From Streptomyces sp. NBC_00554 (GTDB lineage Bacteria > Actinomycetota > Actinomycetes > Streptomycetales > Streptomycetaceae): 64,000 bases of DNA. Each line of letters starts with the position of its first letter. The first letter of the stretch is position 1. Positions 51,044-60,723 of the stretch are shown here, one piece after another. A program made the position numbers and the translations under genes. The stretch spans positions 1,488,001 to 1,552,000 of the forward strand of contig NZ_CP107799.1 in NCBI RefSeq assembly GCF_041431135.1. Reading direction: 5' to 3'. The notes below the pieces were generated by a model. The model did no database searches, was not told where the DNA came from, and saw nothing but the letters and a program-made list of their open reading frames with translations.

Positions 51044-51607
51044 TCAGTCCCGGCAGTCGTGTGCCCAGGTCCGAATGGCCTGGGGGCGTCCCTTCGTCAC
51101 GACGTCGAGCGGCGGCTCGTCCGTGGGGCGGTAGCCGGCGGAGCGGGCGACCGCGATGCTGGCGGCGTTCTCCGTCGCGATGCCCAGCGTCACCCGGGGC
51201 AGGCCGAGTTCGTGGTGCGCGTAGTGCGTCAGGAGCTTCAGGGCCCGGGAGCCCAGGCGCTGACCGCGGTGGGCGGACCCGACCGTGTAACCAAGGCTTA
51301 CGGCGGGGTCGTCGGCGCTCTTGCGGAAGATGAGGACCTCGCCCAACGGCAGGGCGCCGTCGGCGGTGATGGCCAGTCGCAGGCCTGTGCCGTCGGCGCG
51401 GGCCTGCCGGGCTCTGGCCAGATAGGCGCGGGCCGCGGCCGCGTCGAAGGGTGAGACCAGCGGGGTCCAGTACGCGATGTCCCGGTCGTCGAACAGCTCG
51501 GCCATGACGGGCAGATCGGCGTCGGCCCACTCCCGCAGGACGAGTCCCTCACCGGTCAGCCGGACCTGTGGGGCGAAGTTGAGGCGGGTGATGTTGTCAC
51601 TGGTCAT
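51044..51607 (-). CDS. GNAT-family N-acetyltransferase
   Basis: 187 residues. GNAT core with the acetyl-CoA-binding motif RGQRLGSRAL (about 125-134) and beta4/beta5 VSLGYTVGSAHRG. RimJ/RimL-like N-terminus (VRLTGEGLVLREWADADLP). Substrate unknown: protein N-termini or small amines are both possible. ATG 51607 has aggga upstream. It stands alone between the LacI gene and the metalloprotease gene. Confidence 0.82.
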   Translation of the reverse strand: MTSDNITRLNFAPQVRLTGEGLVLREWADADLPVMAELFDDRDIAYWTPLVSPFDAAAARAYLARARQARADGTGLRLAITADGALPLGEVLIFRKSADDPAVSLGYTVGSAHRGQRLGSRALKLLTHYAHHELGLPRVTLGIATENAASIAVARSAGYRPTDEPPLDVVTKGRPQAIRTWAHDCRD

Positions 51608-51723
51608 CGGTGCTGCTTCCCTGTCGTGGAGGATGCCGCGGAGTGGGCGCGGCGAGCCTGCGGCAGCCCCCGGCGCGCCGGTGTGTCCGGGGCCGGGGGC
51701 CTGGCCGACTGGTCGTCCAGGAG

Positions 51724-53571
51724 CTATTCCGAGGCACCCACCGCGATCTTCACTCGGCCGTCGCCGTACTCCTGCTTCACCGTGACGGTGGTGCCGGAGT
51801 CGGCGTCGTAGCTGGAGCCGTAGGGCGCGGTGTCGTAGTGGTAGGTGCCGTTGATGTCGTCGAAGACCGCGACGCCCTCGTGCGAGGGGATCGTCGCCTC
51901 GACTCCGCCCAGATGGAAGGTGAGGGCGGTCGTGTCCTTGAGGCCGAAGGGCGCGTCGTAGGACTGGAGGCGGTTGCGGACGACCGCTCCGGTCGTGTCG
52001 AGGGCGGGCTCCGCGTGGGAGTCCAGGGGGAGGATCCGGCCGTAACCGGCGTTCGTCTTCGTCCTGTTGTTGGCGTAGGCGGTGTTCCAGTACCAGATCA
52101 TCACCCCCTCCTCGTACGACAGACGCTCCTTCTTCTTCGGGTAGGTGGAGGCCCAACCCAGGTTGTAGGGACCGTTCTTGAGGTAGCGGTCGTCGCCGAC
52201 GTACTGGCGGTTCTCGACGATGTAGTAGCGGGCCTTGCCGTTGGCGTCGTCGGGCAGACTGACCACGAGGGCTTCGGCGCCCTTGACCGAACTGTCGACG
52301 GACAGCGCGTTCAGGGTGTGGGTGGACGCGGTGGCGGCCTGGGCGGTCTCGTAGTCCAGCCAGCCGAGCTGCAGCTTGCTCCAGGCGCCCAAGTCGCCCG
52401 GGTGGGCGGACAGTTGCTCATCGTCCGTGAGCAGCGAGCCGTTGGACATCACCGTCCAGAAGCCCGTGGAGTTCTCTCCGCCGGAGGTGTCGTACAGGTC
52501 GGGCAGGCCCAGGTCGTGGCCGTACTCGTGGGCGATGGTGCCAAGTCCCCGGTTCTCGTTGGTCATCGTGTAGTCGTTGGCCCAGATGCCGGAGTCGCCG
52601 ACCTCGCTGCCGCCGGCCAGGTTGCCGTTGTCCGGGCCGAGCGTGTCGGCGTCGTCCTGGAGGTAGCTGACGGTACCCCGGTGCGCGCCGATGGCGTTGG
52701 TGCCGTTCACACCGCCGCCGTTGGTCTGGGACTCCCCCGCGAACGTGATCATCACGCGGTCGAGGTAGCCGTCGGGTTCGTTGAAGATCCCGTCGGCGTC
52801 GAAGTCGTCGCGGTCCCACTTGTCGTAGGAGGCAAGGTACTTGTCGATCTCCGACTTGGTCTGCCCCGCCGCGAGCCGGCCCTCGTACCAGGCGTTGAGG
52901 CCGTCCGTGGTGAGCTGCTCGTTGCAGTAGTACGTGGAGATCGAGGCGCCGTTCTTCTTGCAGGCATCGGTGCCGTAGTGCGAGATCGAGTAGTCGACCC
53001 TGGTCCACTCCTGGACGGTGCCGGTGAGCTCGTAGGCGCCGCTCGACTGCCGCAGGTAGTACGACTTGAGCGTGTCGCCGGTCTTGGCGCTCGCCGTGCC
53101 GAACAGCTGCCGTTGGTAGTAGGCGGGGCTGTAGTCCTCGGTCCACACCGTGGAGGTGTCCACGCTCCGGTCGGGTTCGGCGATCTCGTTGTGCGAGGGG
53201 CCGGCGAGGCCGCCATACGTGGTGTCGACGGTGTCGCCGAACTCCACCGGCAGCACGAAGACCCGGTCCGTGGTGCGACTGGTCTCCGAGTACTTGCCTT
53301 CTGCGTACTCGATCCGCTTCGAGGCGCCCTTGGTCTCCGCGGTCGCCTCGCCCTGCAACACCTTGTCGACCGCCGCGACCCGGTTCTCGCGGAGCGTCAG
53401 CTCCTTGTCGCTGAGCAGGTCGTGCTCTTCGTCGTCGTGCCCACCGATCGCGGCGGCCGACGTCTGCTCGTCACCGTAGGCGTACACCGAAACCGTGACG
53501 GTCGAGGCGGCGACGGCCAGTACGGCGGCGACCGCGGCCAGGGGTCTGCGGGCACGCTTGTGTTTGCTCAA
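51724..53571 (-). CDS. Secreted M6-like metalloprotease
   Basis: 615 residues from a TTG at 53571, chosen because ggagga precedes it and the following LSKHKRARRPLAAVAAVLAV is a good Sec signal peptide (residues about 1-34). The catalytic Zn motif HEYGHDLGLPDLYD (His, Glu, His, then the downstream Asp) is at about 360-375. M6 (immune inhibitor A-like) peptidase domain at about 100-470, then a beta-rich C-terminal part. It digests extracellular proteins. Only 46 bases after the oligopeptide ABC operon, so peptides released outside may be imported by that transporter. Confidence 0.85.
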   Translation of the reverse strand: MSKHKRARRPLAAVAAVLAVAASTVTVSVYAYGDEQTSAAAIGGHDDEEHDLLSDKELTLRENRVAAVDKVLQGEATAETKGASKRIEYAEGKYSETSRTTDRVFVLPVEFGDTVDTTYGGLAGPSHNEIAEPDRSVDTSTVWTEDYSPAYYQRQLFGTASAKTGDTLKSYYLRQSSGAYELTGTVQEWTRVDYSISHYGTDACKKNGASISTYYCNEQLTTDGLNAWYEGRLAAGQTKSEIDKYLASYDKWDRDDFDADGIFNEPDGYLDRVMITFAGESQTNGGGVNGTNAIGAHRGTVSYLQDDADTLGPDNGNLAGGSEVGDSGIWANDYTMTNENRGLGTIAHEYGHDLGLPDLYDTSGGENSTGFWTVMSNGSLLTDDEQLSAHPGDLGAWSKLQLGWLDYETAQAATASTHTLNALSVDSSVKGAEALVVSLPDDANGKARYYIVENRQYVGDDRYLKNGPYNLGWASTYPKKKERLSYEEGVMIWYWNTAYANNRTKTNAGYGRILPLDSHAEPALDTTGAVVRNRLQSYDAPFGLKDTTALTFHLGGVEATIPSHEGVAVFDDINGTYHYDTAPYGSSYDADSGTTVTVKQEYGDGRVKIAVGASE

Positions 53572-53617
53572 CGGACTTCCTCCTTCAGGGAATTGGGAAC
53601 AGGGAAAGGAGCGGGAA

Positions 53618-54676
53618 TCAGGAGCCCCCGGCCGAACCGGCCGGGGACGCGGAGGCAATGGACACCACGGACGGCAGCCGGCCGTCGTCGCCCCGGGCCT
53701 CCGGGAAGTGACATGCCGTCAAATGGCCGTCGGCTATGGGCGCCAGCGGAGGCTCCTCGCTCGCGCAGACGTCCTGCGCCTTCCAGCAGCGGGTGCGGAA
53801 GCGGCAGCCGGAGGGCGGGTTCGCCGGGCTCGGCACATCGCCGGTGAGCCGGATGCGCTCGCGCTGCCCGAGCCTGCGCGGGTCGTGCTCGGGTACGGCA
53901 CTCAACAGGGCGTGGGTGTAAGGGTGATGCGGATTCCCGTACAGCTCGTCCCGGTCGGCGATCTCGACGATCCTGCCGAGGTACATGACCGCGACCCGGT
54001 GCGAGAAGTTGCGCACGATCGCCAGGTCGTGGGCGATGAAGAGGAAGGCGATCCCCTGCTCGCGCTGGAGTCTGCGCAGCAGGTTGACCACCTGGGCCTG
54101 GATGGACACGTCCAGGGCCGACACCGGCTCGTCCGCCACGATCAGCTTCGGGCTGAGCGCGAGAGCGCGGGCGATGCCGATGCGCTGGCGCTGGCCCCCG
54201 GAGAACTCGTGCGGGAAGCGGTTGTAGTGCTCCGGGTTGAGGCCGACCGTCTCCAGGAGTTCCTGGACGCGCGCCTGCCGGCCGCCGGGCGGCTCGACCC
54301 CGTTGACCTCCATCGGCGCCGAGACGATCGAGCCGACGGTCTGGCGCGGATTGAGGGACGAGTAGGGATCCTGGAAGACCATCTGGATCTCCGACCGGAT
54401 GGGCGCGAGCTGCTTGCGCGAGGCGTGGGTGATGTCCCGGCCCCGGTAGCGGACGGTGCCGCCGGTGGGTTCGAGCAGCCGGGCGATCATCTGTCCCGTG
54501 GTGGACTTGCCGCAGCCCGACTCGCCCACCAGGCCCAGGGATTCGCCCTCGCGCACGGTGAATCCGACGCCGTCGACGGCCCGGACGTGGCCCGAGGTAC
54601 CGCCGAAGAGTCCGCCGCCTTTGAGGGGGAAGTGCTGTTTCAGGTCCTCGACTTCGAGGAGGGGGGTGTCGTTCAT
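53618..54676 (-). CDS. dppF: Oligopeptide ABC transporter ATP-binding protein (DppF/OppF-type)
   Basis: 352 residues. Walker [10 protein letters not shown], signature FSGGQRQR, Walker [13 protein letters not shown], and the family C-terminal Cys-rich segment [15 protein letters not shown] (oligo_HPY). It overlaps the DppD-type gene by ATGA at 54673-54676. Last gene of the transporter. The gene symbol is by order and similarity only. Confidence 0.87.
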   Translation of the reverse strand: MNDTPLLEVEDLKQHFPLKGGGLFGGTSGHVRAVDGVGFTVREGESLGLVGESGCGKSTTGQMIARLLEPTGGTVRYRGRDITHASRKQLAPIRSEIQMVFQDPYSSLNPRQTVGSIVSAPMEVNGVEPPGGRQARVQELLETVGLNPEHYNRFPHEFSGGQRQRIGIARALALSPKLIVADEPVSALDVSIQAQVVNLLRRLQREQGIAFLFIAHDLAIVRNFSHRVAVMYLGRIVEIADRDELYGNPHHPYTHALLSAVPEHDPRRLGQRERIRLTGDVPSPANPPSGCRFRTRCWKAQDVCASEEPPLAPIADGHLTACHFPEARGDDGRLPSVVSIASASPAGSAGGS

Positions 54677-55698
54677 GTGGTGCTCCCCTGCAGTCGTGGC
54701 AGGACGTCCTGGAGGAAGATCTCGCGGCGCCGCCCCGGCTCGATGTGGCAGGCTGCGGAGTGCGCGCCCCCGGTCGGTGCGGGCCGTTCGGCGAGGCACT
54801 TCTCGCCGATCCGGTCGACGAAGGCGCACCGCGGGTGGAAGGCGCACCCCGTCGGTGGATCGAGCAGCGAGGGCGGGGTGCCCTCGATCGGTGTGAGGTC
54901 CGCGTCCGGGTCGCCGTCGAGCGTCGGCATGGAGCCCAGCAGGCCCCAGGTGTACGGGTGTCGGGGCGCGGTCAGTACTTCGGTGACCGTGCCCTTCTCC
55001 ACGCAGCGCCCGCCGTACATCACCATCACGTCGTGCGCGGTCTGCGCGACCACGCCCAGGTCGTGGGTGATGAGGATGATCGCCGTGCCGAACTCCTTCT
55101 GGAGGTCGGTGAGCAGGTCGAGGATCTGTGCCTGCACGGTCACGTCGAGTGCGGTGGTCGGCTCGTCGGCGATCAGAAGCTCCGGGTCGCACATCAGGGC
55201 CATGGCGATCATCGCGCGCTGGCGCATACCGCCCGAGTACTGGTGCGGATACGACTCCGCGCGCAGGTCCGGCTGTGGGATGCCGACGCGGTCCAGCATC
55301 TCGACCGCCCTGGCCGCGGCTGCCTTCCGGGAGGCGCCGGTGTGCTTGCGGTAGGCGTCCGCGAGTTGTTCGCCGATCGTGTAGTAGGGCGACAGGGCGG
55401 TCAGCGGATCCTGGAAGATCATGGCCATTTTGCGGCCGCGCAGCTTCTCCAGTTCCTTCTCGGAGGCGGTGGTGAGTTCCTGTCCGTCGAGGGTGATGGA
55501 CCCCTCTACGGTGGTCTTGGCACGGTTGTGCAGACCCAGGATCGCCAGGTTGGTGACGGACTTGCCGGAGCCGGACTCGCCGACGATGCCGAGCGTGCGG
55601 CCGCGTTCGACGTCGAAGCTCAGCCCGTCGACGGCCTTCACGATGCCGTCCTCGGTGGCGAACCGGACCCTCAGGTCCTCTACATGGATGAGGCTCAT
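54673..55698 (-). CDS. dppD: Oligopeptide ABC transporter ATP-binding protein (DppD/OppD-type)
   Basis: 341 residues. Walker [10 protein letters not shown], signature YSGGMRQR, Walker [13 protein letters not shown], and the [15 protein letters not shown]-terminal Cys region. It overlaps dppB by four bases (ATGA at 55695-55698) and the next ATPase by four. Heterodimeric ATPase pair of a peptide importer. Confidence 0.88.
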   Translation of the reverse strand: MSLIHVEDLRVRFATEDGIVKAVDGLSFDVERGRTLGIVGESGSGKSVTNLAILGLHNRAKTTVEGSITLDGQELTTASEKELEKLRGRKMAMIFQDPLTALSPYYTIGEQLADAYRKHTGASRKAAAARAVEMLDRVGIPQPDLRAESYPHQYSGGMRQRAMIAMALMCDPELLIADEPTTALDVTVQAQILDLLTDLQKEFGTAIILITHDLGVVAQTAHDVMVMYGGRCVEKGTVTEVLTAPRHPYTWGLLGSMPTLDGDPDADLTPIEGTPPSLLDPPTGCAFHPRCAFVDRIGEKCLAERPAPTGGAHSAACHIEPGRRREIFLQDVLPRLQGSTT

Positions 55699-56672
55699 GC
55701 GATGCGCACCCGGGGGTCGATGACGGCGTACAGGAGATCGACGATCAGGGTGAAGAGCACCATCAGCGTGGCGGCGATCAGCGTGACGCCCATCATGATC
55801 GGCAGGTCGTTCTGGGTGACCGCGTCGACGGCGGCCTTGCCTATGCCGGGGATGTTGAAGGTGGTCTCCGTGATCATCGCGCCGCCGAGGAGGTGGCCCA
55901 GGTCGAGCCCGAAGAGGGTGACGATCGGGGTGACGGCGGCGCGGCCCGCGTACTTGAAGAAGACCACCCGTCCGGCCAGGCCCTTGGCACGGGCGGTGCG
56001 GACCGCGTCCTCGTTCAGCGCCTCGATCATCGAGGCGCGGGAGTAGCGGGCGTAGGAGGCCGTGTAGACGATCGCGAGGACCAGCCAGGCGAGCAGCAGT
56101 CCGCCCGCCCAGGCTCCCGGGTCCTCGAACAGCGAGGTGTAGCCGGGCCGGTCGAGGATCTTGTACTTGTCCACGAGGAAGTACTGGGCGACCAGGCCGA
56201 TGAAGTAGATCTGCACGGCCGCGCCGATCAGCGCGAAGCCGGACACCAGCCGGTCGGTCCTCGTGCCGCGCCGGGCGGCCGCGAGCAGCCCCGCACCCAC
56301 CCCCAGGAGCAGGAAGAAGACCGCCGCCCCGACCACGAGCGAGACCGTGGCGGGGAACTTCTGGGCCAGGATGTCGAGCACCGGTTCATGCTTGAAGTAG
56401 CTGTAGCCGAGGCACGGCGCCTCGCAGGCCTTGCCGCCGATCGTCCGGCCGGCGAAGAGGCCCGAGAGGTAGATCCAGAACTGCTCGTACACGGGCAGGT
56501 CGAGCCCCATGCCGTGGCGGATCTGGTTCAGCGTGGTCTCGGGGCAGACCGTGCCGCAGGCGAGCCGGGCAGGGTCCCGGGGCGCCGCGAAGAACAGGAA
56601 GTACGTCACACCGACGACCACCAGCAGAATCGCGAACGCGCCCAGGAGCCGGCGCAGGAGATAACGGAGCAT
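55695..56672 (-). CDS. dppB: Oligopeptide ABC transporter permease (DppB-type)
   Basis: 325 residues. Starts MLRYLLRRLLGAFAILLVVV with the first membrane helix; six helices overall. The ATPase contact loop RASMIEALNEDAVRTARAKG is at about residues 215-234. ATG 56672 lies 13 bases after the binding-protein stop. The periplasmic-side loop with two Cys (ACGTVCPET, GKACEAPCLGY) is unusual and could form disulfides. Confidence 0.87.
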   Translation of the reverse strand: MLRYLLRRLLGAFAILLVVVGVTYFLFFAAPRDPARLACGTVCPETTLNQIRHGMGLDLPVYEQFWIYLSGLFAGRTIGGKACEAPCLGYSYFKHEPVLDILAQKFPATVSLVVGAAVFFLLLGVGAGLLAAARRGTRTDRLVSGFALIGAAVQIYFIGLVAQYFLVDKYKILDRPGYTSLFEDPGAWAGGLLLAWLVLAIVYTASYARYSRASMIEALNEDAVRTARAKGLAGRVVFFKYAGRAAVTPIVTLFGLDLGHLLGGAMITETTFNIPGIGKAAVDAVTQNDLPIMMGVTLIAATLMVLFTLIVDLLYAVIDPRVRIA

Positions 56673-56685
56673 TGCGGGGCGCGCC

Positions 56686-58422
56686 TTACTTCTTCACGTA
56701 GACGTGCGTGCCCTGGAAACCGGTGGGCGACATGGCGATGTATCCGCCGCCCAGCTGCTCGCCGTGGAGATACGTCTTGGCCTCCAGGCCCCACGGGACG
56801 AGCGGGGCGTCCTCCATGATCTTCTTGTCGAGCGCGGACCAGGCCCTGCCCGCCTCGTCGGCGTCCGTGACCTCGTTCTTGATGCGGTCGATCTCGGCGT
56901 TGACCTCGTCGTTGTCGTACATGAAGTAGTTCGAGGAACCGTCGAAGATCAGCCGGCCGTCGAAGGCTGTGGGTATGGTGCCCGCGCCCGTCGGCCAGTC
57001 CGGGGTCCAGCCGGCCACGTACATGTCGAACTCGTTGTCGGTCGCGCCGATCTGGGTCCAGTAGGTGGCGGCGTCCAGGGGCTTGACGACGACCGTGAAG
57101 CCGGCCTTCTCCAGGGCCTTCTTGACGATGAGGCTCGCCTTGTCCCACTGGTCGGTCTGCGAGTAGGCGAAGACGATCTTCTGGCCGCTCTTGCCGGCCT
57201 TCTTGAGGATCGCCTTGGCGGCGGCCGGGTCACCGGCGTCCGGAAGCCCGTACACGTCGTTCTTCGTGAAGCCGAGGGTCACCGGCGTGAGGATGTCGGT
57301 GGCGATGTCGCCCCAGGCTGCGCCGCCGAAGATGCCCCGGACACCGGACTTCGGGAAGGCGGTCATCAGGGCCTTGCGGACCTGGACGTCTGTGATCCGC
57401 CTGCAGTTGACGGCCGCGTACCGCAGGGTGATGCCACGCTCGCTGAGGGTGCGGGCCTTCAGCTCGGGGTCGGTGCTGACCCGCTGCAGATAGGTCGAGT
57501 CGACGACCGTGATGTTGGTCATCTTGGCGCTGCCGTCGCCGGTGGCGTTCGCCAGCTCCTGGGAGAGCTGCGGCGAGGCGGTGCCGATCGTGTACTCGAA
57601 ACGGTCGGGGTACTGGGCGCGGACCGGATCGGTTCCGGCGTCCCAGTGGGTGTTGCGCTCCAGGACGATCTCGGTGTCGGTGCGGCTGACGAACTTGTAC
57701 GGCCCGGTGCCGATCGACATCTTGTCGAAGGCGTCCTTGTCCTTCGCCGCCTCCTCCAGGACGGGGGCGGTCACCGCGAAGGCGCAGGCGAACGGGAAGT
57801 CGGTCTGCGGCGCCTTGAGATGGAAGACGACGGTCCTGTCGTCCGGGGTCTCGATGGCGTCGTCGTCCGGGGTGGCACCGGAGAACTTCTCGCCGTAGAG
57901 CCAGATCGGCAGATAGGTCGGGCCGTCGGTGATGTCCTTGTCGCAGAGCCGCTCGACGGCGTACTTGATGTGCTTCGACGTCAGCGCCGTGCCGTCGGAG
58001 AACTTGACGCCGTCCTTCAGCGTGTACGTCCAGGTCTTGTTGCCGTCCGAGGCGGTGCCCGTGTCGGTGGCGAGGTCGCCGACCAGGATCAGCTCGTCGC
58101 CGACGCGCTTGTACGAGGTGAGCCGGCGGTGCACCAGCTGCGCGAGGGTGCCGGACTGCGAGTCGTAGACCCGGCCGGGGTCGGCGTGCGCCATGTCGAG
58201 GGCCTCGATGACGTTGACCGTGCCGCCCTTGGTGGCGCCCTTGACGGTGACCGGACCCTGGGAGTCGGCCGCGGTGCCGATCTTCACCTTCAGGGCGGAG
58301 ACGGCCTTGGCCGCACCCTTCTTGCTGCTGGTGCCGCCGCCACCGCCCGAACTACAGGCGGTGGTGAGCGCGGTGCCGGCGACCATCGCGGCGGCGGACT
58401 GGAGGAACAGTCGGCGGTTCAT
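56686..58422 (-). CDS. dppA: Peptide-binding lipoprotein of the oligopeptide transporter (DppA-type)
   Basis: 578 residues. N-terminal MNRRLFLQSAAAMVAGTAL carries a twin-arginine-like RR and a lipobox TTAC, so it is probably a Tat- or Sec-exported lipoprotein. Family-5 solute-binding domain (YTLKDGVKFSDGTALTSKHI, WLYGEKFSG, GPYKFVSRTDTEIVLERN). ATG 58422 is preferred over an upstream in-frame ATG at 58488, which would destroy the signal peptide. Located between dppC and dppB in transcription order. Confidence 0.88.
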   Translation of the reverse strand: MNRRLFLQSAAAMVAGTALTTACSSGGGGGTSSKKGAAKAVSALKVKIGTAADSQGPVTVKGATKGGTVNVIEALDMAHADPGRVYDSQSGTLAQLVHRRLTSYKRVGDELILVGDLATDTGTASDGNKTWTYTLKDGVKFSDGTALTSKHIKYAVERLCDKDITDGPTYLPIWLYGEKFSGATPDDDAIETPDDRTVVFHLKAPQTDFPFACAFAVTAPVLEEAAKDKDAFDKMSIGTGPYKFVSRTDTEIVLERNTHWDAGTDPVRAQYPDRFEYTIGTASPQLSQELANATGDGSAKMTNITVVDSTYLQRVSTDPELKARTLSERGITLRYAAVNCRRITDVQVRKALMTAFPKSGVRGIFGGAAWGDIATDILTPVTLGFTKNDVYGLPDAGDPAAAKAILKKAGKSGQKIVFAYSQTDQWDKASLIVKKALEKAGFTVVVKPLDAATYWTQIGATDNEFDMYVAGWTPDWPTGAGTIPTAFDGRLIFDGSSNYFMYDNDEVNAEIDRIKNEVTDADEAGRAWSALDKKIMEDAPLVPWGLEAKTYLHGEQLGGGYIAMSPTGFQGTHVYVKK

Positions 58423-58496
58423 GTCGGGTGTTCCATTCTCGGGTACGGGAGAAAACGGCAGGGTGGTGGCAGGGCAGGGAGGCTTCAACGGGTGGG

Positions 58497-59516
58497 TCAG
58501 CGGTGGGACTTGGGGTCCAGCGCGTCGCGGACCGAGTCGCCGAAGAGGTTGAAGGCGACGACGAAGACGATCATCGCGACGCCGGGGACGGCCATGAACG
58601 TGAAGTCGTCCAGGTAGTAGGAGGCGCCCTGCTTGATCATGCGGCCCCAGTCGGGGGTGGGCTCCTGGATGCCTACGCCGAGGAAGGACAGGGCGGCCTC
58701 GGAGGTCACGATCGCGGGGAGGTCGAGGGTGACGAACACCAGGATCGGCGTCCAGAGGTTGGGCAGCAGCTCCCTGGTGACGATCCGCCAGGGGCTCGCG
58801 CCGTACACCTTGGCCGCCTTGATGTACTCGCTCTCGCGGAGGGAGAGGACCTGGCCGCGCAGCAGCCGGGCGATCCGCGTCCAGCCGAACAGCGACAGTG
58901 CGATGACCAGGGTGGCGACCCGCATCCAGGTCGGGGTGTTCTCGTCGGAGGCGACGAAGTACGAGAGCACGATCGGGGTGACCGCGATGAACAGCAGGGT
59001 CGAAGGAAACGCGATGGTGACCTCGATGATCCGGCTGATCACGAAGTCGGCCCTGCCGCCGAGGTAGCCGGCCGCGATGCCGACGAGGCTGCCGACGACC
59101 GTGACGATCACGACGACCGCGGCGGCGATCAGCAGCGAGGTGCGGATGCCGTACAGGAGCTGGGTGAGTACGTCGCGGCCGAGCTGCGGCTCGATGCCGA
59201 GCCAGAACTCGCCGTCGATGCCGCCGTTGGGCTTGACCGGGTAGTTGAACTCGTTGAGCAGGCCCAGGATGTCGGTGCCGTACAGCGTGTACGGGTCCTT
59301 GCCGTACACCGCCGAGATCAGCGGAGCCGCGAGAGCGACGACGAAGAAGAACAGGACCACCGCGCCCGAGACCATCCCCACGCGGTCGCGCCGCAGCCGG
59401 GCCCAGGCCAGAGCCTTCGGCGAGCGTCCCGTGCGTCCCGTGGCCGGGGGGGCGGGAGTGATCGCGGAGGTGTCATCAGCGGAAACGTCCGCCGAACGGT
59501 TGAGGGTGAGGCGCAT
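58497..59516 (-). CDS. dppC: Oligopeptide ABC transporter permease (DppC-type)
   Basis: 339 residues. A long hydrophilic N-terminus (about 1-45) precedes six helices. The contact loop LSLRESEYIKAAKVYGASP is near residue 220. First gene of the operon in transcription order, an order (C, A, B, D, F) that differs from the common A-B-C-D-F. The perfect 20-bp palindrome at 59565-59584 lies 48 bases before its start. Confidence 0.87.
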   Translation of the reverse strand: MRLTLNRSADVSADDTSAITPAPPATGRTGRSPKALAWARLRRDRVGMVSGAVVLFFFVVALAAPLISAVYGKDPYTLYGTDILGLLNEFNYPVKPNGGIDGEFWLGIEPQLGRDVLTQLLYGIRTSLLIAAAVVVIVTVVGSLVGIAAGYLGGRADFVISRIIEVTIAFPSTLLFIAVTPIVLSYFVASDENTPTWMRVATLVIALSLFGWTRIARLLRGQVLSLRESEYIKAAKVYGASPWRIVTRELLPNLWTPILVFVTLDLPAIVTSEAALSFLGVGIQEPTPDWGRMIKQGASYYLDDFTFMAVPGVAMIVFVVAFNLFGDSVRDALDPKSHR

Positions 59517-59564
59517 GGCCGGACTTTGGCACGCGCTCCAGGGGGCCGGGTAATGCCAGCTCGC

Positions 59565-59584
59565 TATAACTCCCAGGAGTTATA
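59565..59584. promoter_or_regulatory. Perfect palindrome in front of the oligopeptide operon
   Basis: TATAACTCC CA GGAGTTATA, exact 9-2-9 symmetry, AT-rich in a GC-rich region. It lies between lysR and dppC, which are transcribed in the same direction. LysR regulators favour T-N11-A palindromes; the ATAACTCCCAGGAGTTAT core fits this. The adjacent LysR product is the natural candidate. Confidence 0.65.
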
Positions 59585-59614
59585 CCCCTGGTTGTTGCGC
59601 TGCCGTGATATCCC

Positions 59615-60574
59615 CTACTCCGTACCGTTACCCGCCATACCGCCGCGCCGCGCGGCCCACGCCAGGTATCCGGAGGCGTTCTCCATGGTGGCGGTGTACG
59701 ACTGCTGCGCCAGCCGCACCAGCTCGTCGCCGTAGGGTGCGAGGGGCCCCTTGCCGTGCCACACCAGGTGGTAGCGCATCCACATCGGGTCGCCCTTGAT
59801 GGGGCGCACGGTGATGCCGGCGTCGGTGCGGAAGGTGGGCTGAACCGGGCTCACCGCCCGTCCGGTGGCGATGAGTTCGCGGCGCAGCGAGTTGTCGACG
59901 AGGCGGTAGCGGACGCGGGGTGTGAAGCCGCGCGCCTCGCAGGTGTCGACCAGGTGCTCGGGCCAGCCCATGCCGTCGGACGGCGGCAGCACCCAGGTCT
60001 CCTCGGCCAGCTCGTCGAGGTCGACCTCGTCACGCGCCGCCAGCGGATGCTGCGCGCCGACGGCGATGAAGACCGGCTCGACGGCGATCAGGCGGTACTC
60101 GACGGGCGGTTCGGGACGCGCGTCGTAGCCCGGGTAGTCGCCGACGACGGCACATTCGAGCTGCTGCCCTGCCACCATCTCCAGCAGCGTCCGCACCGCA
60201 CCCTCGGTCCGTACGGTGACGGGCGCGCCGGACAGCAGGAAGCCGAGCCGGTCGGCGAGGTCGAGGGCCATGGGGCTCGCGACCGTGCCGAGCCGGACGG
60301 CGCGGACCGGCGTCTCGTCCGGGTGGGCGGCGAGGATGTCGTCGAAGGCGGACAGCGCCGTGCGTGCCTTCGCGAGGATGAACTCGCCGTACGGGGTGGG
60401 CTCGACGCCCCTCGTGCCGCGCCGGAACACCGCGCCGCCCAGCGACTCCTCTATCCGCTTGAGCTGGTTGGTCAGCGCGGGCTGGGACACGCCGAGTGCG
60501 GCGGCGGCGCGGTTGAGGCTGCCATGGTCGCGGACGGTCCGCAGGGTCCGCAGGTGACGCAGTTCCAGCTGCAT
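59615..60574 (-). CDS. LysR-family transcriptional regulator
   Basis: 319 residues. N-terminal winged HTH (MQLELRHLRTLRTVRDHGSL, GVSQPALTNQLKRIEESLGG) and a substrate-binding co-inducer domain (about 90-300). ATG 60574 is a standard LysR start. Transcribed towards the oligopeptide operon 98 bases downstream, with the palindrome between. It likely regulates peptide uptake; the inducer is unknown. Confidence 0.88.
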   Translation of the reverse strand: MQLELRHLRTLRTVRDHGSLNRAAAALGVSQPALTNQLKRIEESLGGAVFRRGTRGVEPTPYGEFILAKARTALSAFDDILAAHPDETPVRAVRLGTVASPMALDLADRLGFLLSGAPVTVRTEGAVRTLLEMVAGQQLECAVVGDYPGYDARPEPPVEYRLIAVEPVFIAVGAQHPLAARDEVDLDELAEETWVLPPSDGMGWPEHLVDTCEARGFTPRVRYRLVDNSLRRELIATGRAVSPVQPTFRTDAGITVRPIKGDPMWMRYHLVWHGKGPLAPYGDELVRLAQQSYTATMENASGYLAWAARRGGMAGNGTE

Positions 60575-60595
60575 CGGCCCAGGGTAGGGACGGTG

Positions 60596-60712
60596 TCAGG
60601 GTGTGGCCACGGGTGTCTGCATGATGGACCGGAAGCTGTCGGCGAGCTGGGTGATACCCGTCGAAATCCTGTGAGCGGCGAGGAAGATCCGTTTGCGCTC
60701 GCCAAGCACCAC
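60596..60712 (-). CDS. Possible short ORF (38 residues) between pepN and lysR
   Basis: GTG 60712 to stop at 60596-60598. The translation ends ITQLADSFRSIMQTPVATP and has a protein-like composition, but GC at third positions (about 80%) is lower than in neighbouring genes and the Shine-Dalgarno is weak. It could also be a remnant of an older gene end or chance. No family recognised. Confidence 0.2.
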   Translation of the reverse strand: MVLGERKRIFLAAHRISTGITQLADSFRSIMQTPVATP

Positions 60713-60723
60713 GCACTGCTCGG

